A stretch of DNA of 64,000 nucleotides from Hyposmocoma kahamanoa (Eukaryota > Arthropoda > Insecta > Lepidoptera > Cosmopterigidae): contig NW_020653726.1 in assembly GCF_003589595.1 (NCBI RefSeq), positions 14,130,525-14,194,524 of the forward strand. The letters are read 5' to 3'. The notes beneath the pieces were generated by a model. The model did no database searches, was not told the origin of the DNA, and saw only the letters and a program-made list of their open reading frames with translations. Positions 11,265 through 20,850 of the stretch are shown here, piece after piece (position 1 is the first letter of the stretch; each line of letters opens with the position of its first letter). The translations under genes and the position numbers were made by a program.

Positions 11265-11940
11265 TTTAAGCCGTTTGATTCTGTGCAGGCTGTGCAGCAT
11301 GATGCTTTGATCAGGAAACTTCGCCGTTATGTTGTGGCGACCCTGACATCGACCTTCTGTAATCATATTTGAGTAATGGGGTCCAGAAGATCGATGTTAA
11401 CCACAAATTAGAAAGATATAGTAGGAGATCATCAGGGTGTGCAATTAGCATTAGCGTCCCTCAAGGTTCCATCCTAGGTCAATTCTTACTTAGGCTCAAT
11501 TTATTATATTGAGGCGGAACGGAAAGGAAGCGAATTTTTGTAACGATATTGTTACATTAATGAACTTTAAACAAAAATCATGTCGCCTGATTTCTGCAGA
11601 ATTCTCGCGCATGTTCGTAAATGCTCGGTCACTCGCGAGAATTCCGCAGCTGCCGTCGGCGACGTCTGGCGAATCTGCGGGAAGCAGCGCGAAGGCAGGC
11701 GCAGTGTGACGTCATACGTCGACGAAATACAGCCTCAAGGCGCGGTCGCTGGAATGCTCGAGCATCCCAACGACCGCACGCGCCTTTCTCGCGCAGCGAG
11801 GCAAAATTGAGGCTTCCATTCCATTCCGTTTCGCCGCAATGTAAATTGAGCCTTAGCCTTTTATGGAAGGTATACAAGGAATAGCATTGTTTGTAGATGA
11901 TGCTTTCTTATTACTTGTTGTTAAACGGCAACAATGATCC
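11265..11940 (+). pseudogene. Jockey/CR1-like RT fragment split by a MITE
   Basis: The left part (11265-11490) translates with frameshifts to KPFDSV, HDALIRKLRRYVV, SNGVQKIDVN and SVPQGSILGQFL, the RT palm upstream of the catalytic site. After the inverted-repeat element at 11493-11852 the sequence resumes with GIQGIALFVDDAFLL at about 11870-11915, which corresponds to the catalytic F-x-D-D block. The order of motifs shows one LINE fragment interrupted by the element. Confidence 0.65.
11493..11852. mobile_element. Inverted-repeat DNA element M3 with TTA duplication
   Basis: Termini GGCTCAATTTA and its complement, extended by an imperfect match (GAGGCGGAACGGAAAGGAAG against GCGGCGAAACGGAATGGAAT). 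TTA flanks both ends (11490-11492, 11853-11855). The interior is GC-rich with no transposase. It is inserted within a LINE RT fragment. Confidence 0.75.
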
Positions 11941-12268
11941 TATGGCCAGAAAATAAAAAGTAACGAGAATGGACACTCTCCGCCCCTCTCTAGCTTTAGA
12001 TACTGCACGCCCCGCACATTGACGGTCACATTGACTGAATTAAGACAGCTTTCATCATCGAGTATATAGTTTTCATCTTTAGAAACCTAGCCCGCACACG
12101 CTAAGTGAGGCAAATTGAAGCGCTCCCAATGGGCCTACACGAGCGGGCGGGCCGTCAGTGTTCAAGGTCAACTTGTACCGCGAACAGCTCAAGAATTTTA
12201 GCTAAAAATGACGAAATGTGCGATAAATGAGTGTAAAAATACGTCAGACAAACATAAAATAGATAATA

Positions 12269-12751
12269 GGGGTTAAAGTATGAAATTGCCGATTTGTACT
12301 GAAAATCTANNNNNNNNNNNNNNNNNNNNNNNNNNNNNNNNNNNNNNNNNNNNNNNNNNNNNNNNNNNNNNNNNNNNNNNNNNNNNNNNNNNNNNNNNNN
12401 NNNNNNNNNNNNNNNNNNNNNNNNNNNNNNNNNNNNNNNNNNNNNNNNNNNNNNNNNNNNNNNNNNNNNNNNNNNNNNNNNNNNNNNNNNNNNNNNNNNN
12501 NNNNNNNNNNNNNNNNNNNNNNNNNNNNNNNNNNNNNNNNNNNNNNNNNNNNNNNNNNNNNNNNNNNNNNNNNNNNNNNNNNNNNNNNNNNNNNNNNNNN
12601 NNNNNNNNNNNNNNNNNNNNNNNNNNNNNNNNNNNNNNNNNNNNNNNNNNNNNNNNNNNNNNNNNNNNNNNNNNNNNNNNNNNNNNNNNNNNNNNNNNNN
12701 NNNNNNNNNAGAACCTATTGCAATAAAACGGCAATTTCATACTTTAACCCC
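12269..12751. mobile_element. Inverted-repeat element with TA duplication, mostly assembly gap
   Basis: Termini GGGGTTAAAGTATGAAATTG (left) and its complement (right), flanked by TA at 12267-12268 and 12752-12753, as in Tc1/mariner-type insertions. The interior is 400 N (12310-12709), so neither true size nor coding content is known. Confidence 0.75.
12310..12709. other. Assembly gap (400 N)
   Basis: A run of exactly 400 N inside an inverted-repeat element. The length is probably a placeholder. Confidence 0.99.
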
Positions 12752-12779
12752 TAATACTAACATCACATTCCACAAGGAA

Positions 12780-14064
12780 GTAACGCGTTTCAACTTGTAT
12801 TTTAATATAAATATTCATTAAAACCGAAAATTAATTTCGTTGCAACAAGACACGAATATGTTGCAAAGTAACGTATTTCTTTCTCCCAATTTTGCTATTC
12901 TGTTTCAAAATAATTATATTACGTATTTTTTGAGAATAGGCAATATCGCGATGGCTGCAAATATATTTTTATTGTAATGTAAGTGTGCATTTGACCTCCA
13001 TTTCTGCAAGTTGAATGCGTACAAATGTTGTTTATAAAGAGCAACCCCTAGAGTTTCTTGCTCATATTTCTCGGGGGAATCTGCCTTACGAACGAGCGGA
13101 AGAGTAAAAATAAGATCCGCGCAGGTAGCAGTTGAGTCAACGATTATAAATACTTATATTTCCTAAACTACACAGGTGTAATCGTTAAGTGTGCCCAGGC
13201 AATTATTCAGTAATTATAAGAGATATCAAAAAAACTTTATACTACTGGTATCGAAAGCGTGCCTAATTAATAAAACGACATGAATAGTTACAAAATAAAT
13301 AAAACTCCTCCCGGCGCATGTATTCCCCTCTATAACATCGGGTCCTTCAAACGTAGTGTGAAGAAGCATTTGGCCAGACCGGCAAAATGATAGTGACGGA
13401 GTGAAGATATTTGTGTTTTCCATCCGTTACTCTCATCTCTGGACTGTATTCGCACTTTCCATCAGGCGCGGTGCAGTCATTTTGCCGAGTCACAATAAAA
13501 AAAAAAAAAAAAAAAGTAGAAATATTCAAAATTTCCCATACATCTAATATGACATTCGTAGATATTACTTTCGATACTAGTTTGTGACGATGCGACCTCT
13601 TTCATCGTCATCCCACCTTTTTATCCCACCCTTTTCTCTGGTTCCTGGCCGCTTTTTTTTTGAAATTTTGAATGGTTCTCTAATTCTTTTCCTTCGTCAT
13701 TCTTACTTTGCTTCGTTCCGTCGTCACTCCCATCAAAATTTAGAAGAGAAAGTACGAGTCTGTCGTAAAAACCGCAATCATAATTTAAAGCCTTACGAAA
13801 CATTAATTGATTATAAAGCATCCGATACTAAATAACTATAATATTTATGCGAATACAGGCTACACTATATTACCTTTTAATATATGTAAGTTTTCCTTGT
13901 TACGTTTGATAGGTAGAGAGTGTAACAACAAACAAAGATATAAAAATATCTTTGTTTGTTGTTACAGTCTTTTCCTCGCTTTGTTCTTTCTGCCTTCCTA
14001 CAATAAAATTATGTGGACCGAGCCTTCTCTTTAACTCCGCCAAGGCTATATAAAGGCATACTCA
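12780..14064. other. No gene seen; contains a perfect hairpin at 13921-13966
   Basis: AT-rich with a poly(A) run near 13498-13515. The only clear structure is a 21-base perfect inverted repeat with a 4-base AAAA loop (13921-13941 and 13946-13966), whose arm starts TGTAACAACAAACAAAG. Confidence 0.5.
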
Positions 14065-14196
14065 GGGTCGTATTCCAGAACTCTACTCAATGCTCAAATC
14101 ATACTCAAGTCTTTGCCATTAGGGTCGTATTTCCTGTACTTGAAATCATATTCAAATCCTGATTTGAGCATTGAGTAGAGTTCTGGAATACGACCC
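14065..14196. mobile_element. MITE family M1, copy B
   Basis: Starts GGGTCGTATTCCAGAACTCT and ends with the complement TCTGGAATACGACCC. The flanks are TCA (left) and TTA (right), compatible with a mutated 3-base duplication. No coding capacity. Confidence 0.8.
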
Positions 14197-14404
14197 TTAG
14201 TGCGACAATACACGTCCGTTTTTTTCATCCGATAGTCTGATCCGACTACCGGAAGGCGATCGTACCATATAATTGTATGAACACTCAATACGTGGCGTGC
14301 GAGTCGAAAATAGCGTCCGATTTTATTACCGATCCGATTGTCTGAAGGCGCGCTCTCTATACTTTTGCGGGGAGACGAAATACCGTCGGATTCTTCCCTC
14401 CGAT

Positions 14405-14930
14405 TTGCAGCGTCCCCAATGCAAATTATTCAGAATCCCCAAAAATCAAGGTTATAAATTTGAGGAGAGCAAAGGTCATTTCCCCACATGTAATAATATT
14501 TATTCATTCTCAGTATTTATTATATTATTATTATTACGCTTAAAAATATATCAAATAATTAAGAAAGTCAAATTGTGCCCATCTGTTACATATACCTTAT
14601 GCTATAATTAGAAATAAATTCAACATGTTGAAGAGTTTAAACCTTAAATATTAAGCTTGAAAAGTGGCACGTTGTGGTATTAAGGTCTATCCATACATAT
14701 CCGGGCCGTGTCCGGGACGTGGACGGGCCGTGCTCCGTCAGGGATTCAAAAAATATCGTTGCGTTTATTTTGTATGAACTCCTTCACACATGTCCGTGTC
14801 CGGGCCGGCGCCGGGACGGGCCCGCAGTTCATACAAACTAGCACGCCCCGTCCAAGTTCCGTGCACGGCCCTGAGGTGCGTGGATAGTCCATTAAAATAC
14901 CTACGGCTCGGCTTTGTTCAGCAACAGCTC
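14405..14930. repeat. Dispersed repeat R1, copy 2, interrupted
   Basis: It matches 1-480 on both sides of an inserted element at 14684-14890: CACGTTGTGGTATTAA before it and CGGCTCGGCTTTGTT after it correspond to adjacent sequence in copy 1. Confidence 0.6.
14684..14890. mobile_element. Inverted-repeat element M4 (GGTCTATCCA)
   Basis: About 55 bases at each end form an imperfect inverted repeat (GGTCTATCCA with GGACTATCCA, and GGGCCGTGTCCGGGACG with GGGCCGTGCACGGAACT). ATTAA flanks both sides. The core is GC-rich and non-coding. Confidence 0.75.
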
Positions 14931-14954
14931 ACCCACCCATTGTGGATTACTATC

Positions 14955-15374
14955 ATGCCCACTAAGGGAAACGAACTACCATTAAACGTGTGTGTATGTT
15001 ATCTTCCACCGTATCTGGAAACTGCTGATCTGGAAAGATTTACGACCCACTGTCAAAAAAATATCCTAAAGTGTACCAATTCTGGCCCGTTCATCCTTGT
15101 AGGAGACTTGAATATACCTGAAATTGATTGGTGTTCGTCGTTAGGTGATGCAATTCATTCTGTGGGTGACAGTAAAAAAGTATGTAATTTGAAAGAAATG
15201 ATATCTCTTTGCAATTTAGCGCAATTTAATGGTATTAAGAATCGGAATGAGCGAATTTTGGATTTGGTTCTATCGAATGTCGTTACCGGTTTGGGAGTGG
15301 AAGAGGCTATACCTCTGTTAAAGTTTGATAAACTTCACCCTAGCTTACTTATTTCACTTGATAGCTATAAATAA
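14955..15374 (+). pseudogene. LINE apurinic-type endonuclease domain, partial
   Basis: The frame contains LPLNVCVCYLPPYLE, then GPFILVGDLNIPEIDW (catalytic Asp-Leu-Asn motif) and RILDLVLSN, typical of jockey and CR1 ORF2 endonucleases. The N-terminal part of the domain is missing and the frame stops at 15374, before the RT. Confidence 0.7.
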
Positions 15375-15594
15375 AAAAATGATTATCTACAGGCTAATAA
15401 TGCTTCATTGAAACCTAACTTTCATAAATGCAATTACGTTAAGCTTAAAGCTCAAATTGGAGCTGTTGATTGGTGTGAACTTTTAAAAAATATGGATACA
15501 GATGACGCGTTGGAACGCTTTTATCAGGAACTACAAAAGGCTATTTTATTAATTACCCCATTAAAAAATGTACTTCTTCACAATATCCATATTG

Positions 15595-15795
15595 TAGGAA
15601 ATGAAACTATTTTTCCGGATTTAAATCGCGTATATTTGTGATACTGACCAACCGTCACCACAGTCAACCGTGACCATGGGACCTGTAAAGGGCCCGAAAC
15701 GTCGGTTTGTTTGAAAAAACAAATATACGCGATTTAAATCCGGAAAAATAGTTTCATTTCCTATGTGTAACAATCGCGAAAACCTAAGAACTCGA
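15595..15795. mobile_element. 45-base hairpin element with 13-base duplication
   Basis: Two perfect 45-base inverted arms (15595-15639 and 15719-15763, starting TAGGAAATGAAACTATTTTT) enclose an 80-base loop that includes GGGCCCGAAACGTCGG. A further 32-base tail follows. The insertion is flanked by AATATCCATATTG at 15582-15594 and 15796-15808. A piece of the same repeat lies at 33849-33896. Confidence 0.75.
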
Positions 15796-16768
15796 AATAT
15801 CCATATTGGTATAGTCATACAATTCGACGCTGTTTACTGTTGAGAAATTGAAGTATCACAAACGATATAAAATGTATGGTAATAAAAGAGATTATGACAC
15901 ATTTGCACTTCTTAGATCTAGAAGAAAAGTATTAATTAGGGAATGCTATAGATCCTTACTTAATGACGTGGAATGCAGCGTTGATGGTAAAATGCGTAGT
16001 TTTTGGAAATTCGTTAATAGTAAAAGTCAAGTATGTCTTTATCCCAAACCATGATATATAATAATAATACCTACAGCATCAGATTCACAAAGCATTTGTG
16101 ATTTATTTTCACAATACTTTTCATCGGTTTATGTGTTCCAGTTCTACTAGTACCTCTCATGAACATTTGATCGATATATTTCCATTCTTAACAGTATTAA
16201 TTTGTCCTGCCATATATTCTAACAAGCATTCGAAAACTGGATACCACGAAATGGCCCGGACCCGATGGTATTCCAGCAATATCCGTTAAGACTTGTGCTG
16301 AACTGGAACATTGTATTCCATTATGCATTATCTTTAATAAATCTCTAAAAACTGGAAAGTTCCCTTAAATATGGAAGACTGCCTACATAATACCAATCTT
16401 TAATCTGGTGACAAAACAAAATGTGACAATTATCGACCAATAAGCATATTGTCTTGCCTGGCCAAACTTTTGAGTGTACTTGCATCTGTATAATCATGTT
16501 AAACAACAAATAACTCCATTACAACATGGTTTCATCGTGGGCAGATCGACTATAAGTAATTTACTCGTTTACAAAAATTATATTTGTTCCGCTTTTGCCG
16601 ATAAGGGTCAGATAGATGCAGTGTATACAGAAGGCTTTTGACCGGGTAAATCATTAACTTTGGTGTGCAAAGCTCTCGGATTATGGGATTCACGGAAGTT
16701 CACTTAGACAGTTTGAATCATATGTTACCAGACGTAATCAAATTGTCGCTATAAGAGGTCATCTGTCG

Positions 16769-17577
16769 GTGCCAACTCCGGTACCTATGGGAGTTCCCCA
16801 AGGTTCTCATCTTGGGCCACTAAAGTTCAATATTTTTATAAATGATATTATTGATTGCATTGACAGTTGTTGCCTCTTGTATGCTGATGATATGAAATTA
16901 TTTCATACAATCAGGGAGACTAGAGATTGCCTTGCTTTACAACGTGACACTGATGCTGTCACAGAGTGGTGCACTAGGAATTACTTACATCTTAATGTAG
17001 CGAAGTGTTTTACTATCACTTTTACCACAACGCATTCGGCAGTTCAGAACAATTATACTATAAAAGAACAGCAATTGAAACGTAACAAGTGGCGAAAGAT
17101 TTAGGTGTCTATTTTGACTTGAAATTGAATTTCCATACACATTTAAATTATGTTACTAACAGAGGGTTTCAGATGCTGGATTTTATCATTAGTGCTTCGA
17201 AGGGTCTTAAAAAGCCTTTAACCTTATTCCGACTTTACTATGCTTTAGTTAGGCCAATTTTGGAATACGCTTCTGTAATTTGATCACCATTCTATAATGT
17301 TCACTCGCAAAGTATTGAACGAGTTCAAAAATCATTTTTGAGATCAGTTTGTGGTAGGTTCGGTTTACTGCGAAGTCTGCAATCGTATGCCAATAGGGTT
17401 GAGTACTTTAAGGTGCCGTTATTGGAAAAAAGGCGAGATTTTAATGAACTCATTTACTTACATAAAATCATACATTTTATAGTGGATTGTCCCGATCTTT
17501 TAAGCCAAATTAATTTTAATGCCACTTTGGCATTAAAATACGCCACGTCTCCAGGTGCCGAGAATTTTTCGTCTTAA
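16769..17577 (+). pseudogene. LINE reverse-transcriptase domain, frameshifted
   Basis: Two overlapping frames (16769-17104 and 17089-17283) and a third (17338-17577) carry consecutive RT motifs: PMGVPQGSHLGPLKFNIFIN, LLYADDMKLFH, NYLHLNVAKC, DLGVYFDLKLNFHTHL, LFRLYYALVRPILEYASVI, SYANRVEYFKVPLLEKRRDF. The catalytic YADD is intact, but the protein is broken by frameshifts and a stop after ASVI. Confidence 0.75.
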
Positions 17578-17646
17578 TGTATATAAAAATAATATCTCTT
17601 TCTATAACCCCATAGTGAAAATGTGTCGAGCTTATGATGAACTTAA

Positions 17647-20166
17647 CCTTCGGCATACAAGGTGAAATTTAGTAACAAGCCGTACAAGGTGGGGTGTGAC
17701 ATACCCTAATAAATCCACAAAACGTGGTAATATTATTGAGTTTGGGTTGAATTGATTGAGGTTTTAATATTATGCGAAAGGTCATATAATAAAATATAAT
17801 TTTAAATTAAGTAATTGTTTATTATTATTAGGAACAAAAAAACAGTCAACTTCTGACTATATAACTGAATTGACTTGACATTAGGAACTATAACATAATA
17901 TTTATTTTCATAAAATCACAGTAAAGGTTATAAAAATGAACACAATTGACTCTTAATGAGTGAACATATACATATCTATCCTTAAAAAGATAAAATAATA
18001 ATAAAAGCTACTTTGAAATAATAAAAAATTATTCTCCATGTATGGAACAATTTTCACACAAAAAATGACAATGTTCGAGGCACAACGGTATGGAACATTT
18101 CTCGCATACATATTTGGTTTTGCGATCTTTTTTCCTAGGGCATTTGGAACATCTTTGGACACCATTCGTCTTTTTACCAGGTGAAGCCAATGATGGTTCT
18201 CCTAGATGTTCTCCTAATCTTTTACGTAATTCTTTGGGCAGCCTTTCGTTTTCTTTTCTATTTTTCTGATGCTCTTCCAGCAGCGATAAACCCAATTTCT
18301 TGAGAAATTTTCGCCTATGGTTAGATTTTTTCATTTGTATATTATTGTTTGATAGATAGACTATCATTGAGTTTATACCTGCATGATTCACCAAAGCAAA
18401 AAATATAGTGAGTGGCCACCGATTCGAGTTGCGGGAAACATCATAAGTTCTTGAAAGCTTATCAACTACATCTACGCCGCTTTTTGTTGCATTATAGAAG
18501 GTGATAATTTCTGGTTTTTGTTGAGCTCCAGTTTGTTCGTCTATTATTTGATCATGATGGAGTGATGACATTAAATAAACCATTTTTCTCGGTTTTGGCA
18601 CATAAGACACCAAAGTGATATCTTTTTGGAACCCAAACATTGAAGATTTCTCCTCACGTCTGGTCTTGAATTCAGCTGGTAAACAGGTTTTATTTGCCCG
18701 TAAAGTACCGACAACAGTGAGCTTGTGGTACTCTAGTAAATGTTGTGTGCTCTCTAAACTGGTAAAAAAATTGTCCATTGTAACATTACGTGAAGTACCC
18801 GAAACGCATCTTACTATCCTGTCTACTACATCGTATGGTTTGTTGCTGACAGTGTATGGGCTGTTATCAGGTTGTTTTCCGCAGTAGATTTCTAAGTTTA
18901 CTGTATAGAACGTTTTACAGTCAACGAGAGCATAGATTTTTATACCATATTTTGCCGGCTTCGATGGTATGTACTGTCTGAAACCACATTTTCCTCTAAA
19001 CGCGACAAGCTCCTCATCCAACGTGAGGTATTCGTAGGGTGTATATGCGTCTTGGCAGTTGGTTACAAAACATTCGAATATATGTCGTATAGGTGCTAGT
19101 CTATCCGTTGAAGCTCTGTCTGTCCTTGTCAACATATCATCGAATCTTAAGTTATTGAGTAGAAAGGTAAATCTATTTCGTGTCATAGTTAGACGAAATA
19201 TTTCAATACCCGTACCATCCGTCGCCCACAAGTCTTCTAAGTTTTCTCTTCCAGCGCGGTATACCCCAGCTAATATTAATAATCCGATTAATGCCTTAAG
19301 CTCAATAAGAGTAATTTCAGATCTCGTGCAGTCAATGGTTTCAGAAGTACCATATTTTAATAGTAGATTTGTTTGAATCCTGTTATTCGTGTGTATCAAA
19401 ATTGAATACAGAATATCCTCCGACAAAAACAGTTCAAAACATTCTAAGTGTGATTTCTTATTCCTTGCATGCGACTTGACTCCCGGTGTTTCCTTTATTA
19501 TGTTTTCATTTCTGGTACGTACATTTATTCTTGGTGGATTTTTCTGCCATTTTGTTCCGTCTTTACCAATGAAATAATTTCTAGAAACCGATAAAGTAGG
19601 GCTTAAGATGCGAGGATGTTCCCGGTTTGATAAAGTGGACTCATTTGAAGACTGGCGAGAGCGGGATTGCCTTATTGGATGACTTTGTAAGTGGGTAGGA
19701 AGCTGGTTGATATCCTCAGCATCTACCTCACTTTGATGACCTGACGCTATACTCAAGTGATCGGATTCGCAGTCATTTTCACACGGTATAACGGCGTCGC
19801 AATCGCTGTCGTCTTCTTCTAATAAACATTGTTCAATTAGCTCATCTCTAATACTAGCCATTATTTTTACCTATAACCAAAAATTGTATGGTATTGAAAC
19901 ATAATAAACATTATTATAATACCGAAAAAAAATAATAAGACCCTTACCTTTATATTTAAGTCCGATACAAGGTGGGGTGTGAGAGACCCAAAACACGTCC
20001 AGCGCCTAACAACGCGTGCATAACACTGAGCCAAAGACACCAATCGGAGCGGCAACGTTGCTAACTCAGCTACTAAAAGTGGCAACACTGACGCGTCATT
20101 ATTTTAAAAATTGTAACGATTTTCAACCGTCCGGGGTGCACTAGACCCCATGTTGTATGCCGAAGG
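17647..20166 (-). mobile_element. Complete piggyBac element, 2520 bp
   Basis: A perfect 14-base terminal inverted repeat, CCTTCGGCATACAA (17647-17660) and its complement (20153-20166), is flanked by TTAA at 17643-17646 and 20167-20170. A 17-base subterminal direct repeat TACAAGGTGGGGTGTGA lies at 17683-17699 and 19966-19982. The element carries one intact transposase gene on the minus strand. It interrupts the C-terminus of a LINE frame. Confidence 0.95.
18029..19861 (-). CDS. piggyBac-like transposase, intact (610 aa)
   Basis: A single uninterrupted 610-codon frame from an ATG at 19861. The N-terminus is acidic (DDSDCDAVIPCENDCESD). The DDE core of the piggyBac family (DDE_Tnp_1_7 type) follows, with the three expected Asp residues visible: D282 in YLTLDEELVAFRGKCG, D363 in NVTMDNFFTSLE and D464 in KSGVDVVDKLSRTYD. 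Their spacing (81 and 101) is close to that of the Trichoplusia ni enzyme. A Cys/His-rich C-terminal finger (about 571-605, CSKCPRKK to FLCENC) follows, as in active members. The enzyme excises and inserts the element at TTAA. Length, catalytic residues and identical terminal repeats all fit a recently mobile and possibly functional copy. Confidence 0.95.
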   Translation of the reverse strand: MASIRDELIEQCLLEEDDSDCDAVIPCENDCESDHLSIASGHQSEVDAEDINQLPTHLQSHPIRQSRSRQSSNESTLSNREHPRILSPTLSVSRNYFIGKDGTKWQKNPPRINVRTRNENIIKETPGVKSHARNKKSHLECFELFLSEDILYSILIHTNNRIQTNLLLKYGTSETIDCTRSEITLIELKALIGLLILAGVYRAGRENLEDLWATDGTGIEIFRLTMTRNRFTFLLNNLRFDDMLTRTDRASTDRLAPIRHIFECFVTNCQDAYTPYEYLTLDEELVAFRGKCGFRQYIPSKPAKYGIKIYALVDCKTFYTVNLEIYCGKQPDNSPYTVSNKPYDVVDRIVRCVSGTSRNVTMDNFFTSLESTQHLLEYHKLTVVGTLRANKTCLPAEFKTRREEKSSMFGFQKDITLVSYVPKPRKMVYLMSSLHHDQIIDEQTGAQQKPEIITFYNATKSGVDVVDKLSRTYDVSRNSNRWPLTIFFALVNHAGINSMIVYLSNNNIQMKKSNHRRKFLKKLGLSLLEEHQKNRKENERLPKELRKRLGEHLGEPSLASPGKKTNGVQRCSKCPRKKDRKTKYVCEKCSIPLCLEHCHFLCENCSIHGE

Positions 20167-20531
20167 TTAAGCAAGGTAATGCTCATCTCGATAATTTTAA
20201 TTCGATTATTAATTCATACAAGACGCAATTACGTGTATCGCTTGAGTTTTAGCTTTTGATCATTTTGTGTTCTGTTATATTATTATTACTATTATTTTTA
20301 ACTATTTACACAAATCACTGTAAATTTTTTTTTATTAATTTCTTCGATTTGGATTTGGAGATTGTAGTTTTACACTAACCTAGTACTAAGACTTATTTTA
20401 TCATGCTGTGTATTTTTAGTTTGTGCTGTGTACACTGTTTTTGGAATGTGGTCTAGGCTATTAATGTATCAAGCTGTATCTGTTACCATGATATGTATTG
20501 TGTTAAAATAAAATAAAATAAAATATAATCA

Positions 20532-20850
20532 GCGCATGTGCGATGTTGAAAAAATATCAACACCGTTCACAAACAAACAAATAAATAGTGTTTTTATCAG
20601 TGATCATCAATGTAACAAAGATATAATAAAATTCTAGAATGCGGGATGTTTAAAAGAAATACTAAACCGCTATCTGCGAGGAGCATAAAAAAAATGAAGT
20701 TGACGTTTGCCGTGATTATTATACAAAAATTTTTGTGTTTTATTCACGTTTTATTATAATTTATTATTATCTTAAAACTAGAAACAATCATGCAAAACTA
20801 ATGGAATTTAACTAATCTTTGTAAAATATTTAATAAAGTCTTCTATTATA
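20532..20850. other. WASHC4 5-prime flank; no gene seen
   Basis: AT-rich stretch of about 320 bases between the LINE tail and the WASHC4 start. No recognisable promoter motif. Confidence 0.4.

Larger units (their letters stand above)
12208..12779 (+). pseudogene. THAP-domain first exon, interrupted by an inserted element
   Basis: From the ATG at 12208 the frame reads MTKCAINECKNTSDKHK, the C-x4-C start of a THAP zinc finger. It is interrupted at a TA by an inverted-repeat element (12269-12751). Beyond the element, counting one TA copy only, the same frame continues with NITFHKE, the position of the family's conserved S-F-H-R-F-P, and then meets a possible donor at 12780 (GAA then GTAACG). 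I found no later exon with the C-x2-H half. THAP domains are DNA-binding zinc fingers shared with P-element transposases. The copy is probably inactive unless the element is polymorphic or spliced out. Confidence 0.6.
14900..20531 (+). mobile_element. Jockey/CR1-like LINE, degenerate, with two nested insertions
   Basis: Plus-strand pieces in order: endonuclease (14955-15374, with VGDLNIPEIDW and ILDLVLSNVV), linker (15408-15565), RT palm with MGVPQGSHLGPLKFNIFIND and the catalytic YADD (16769-17090), RT connection (17089-17577, KDLGVYFDLKLNF, ALVRPILEYASVI), and a short C-terminus. Frameshifts and stops separate the pieces. A hairpin element sits at 15595-15795. A piggyBac element sits at 17647-20166. 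The LINE frame resumes after the piggyBac (QGNAHLDNFNSI) and ends at a TAG near 20250. The 3-prime end carries an AAAAT/AATAA tail at about 20505-20530. Confidence 0.8.

Noticed and set aside
12273..12740. Open frames across the N run
   Set aside because: Openness comes from N bases. The visible ends are the element's terminal repeats.
16098..16289. Short frame between LINE pieces
   Set aside because: Lies within the degenerate LINE and shows no domain.
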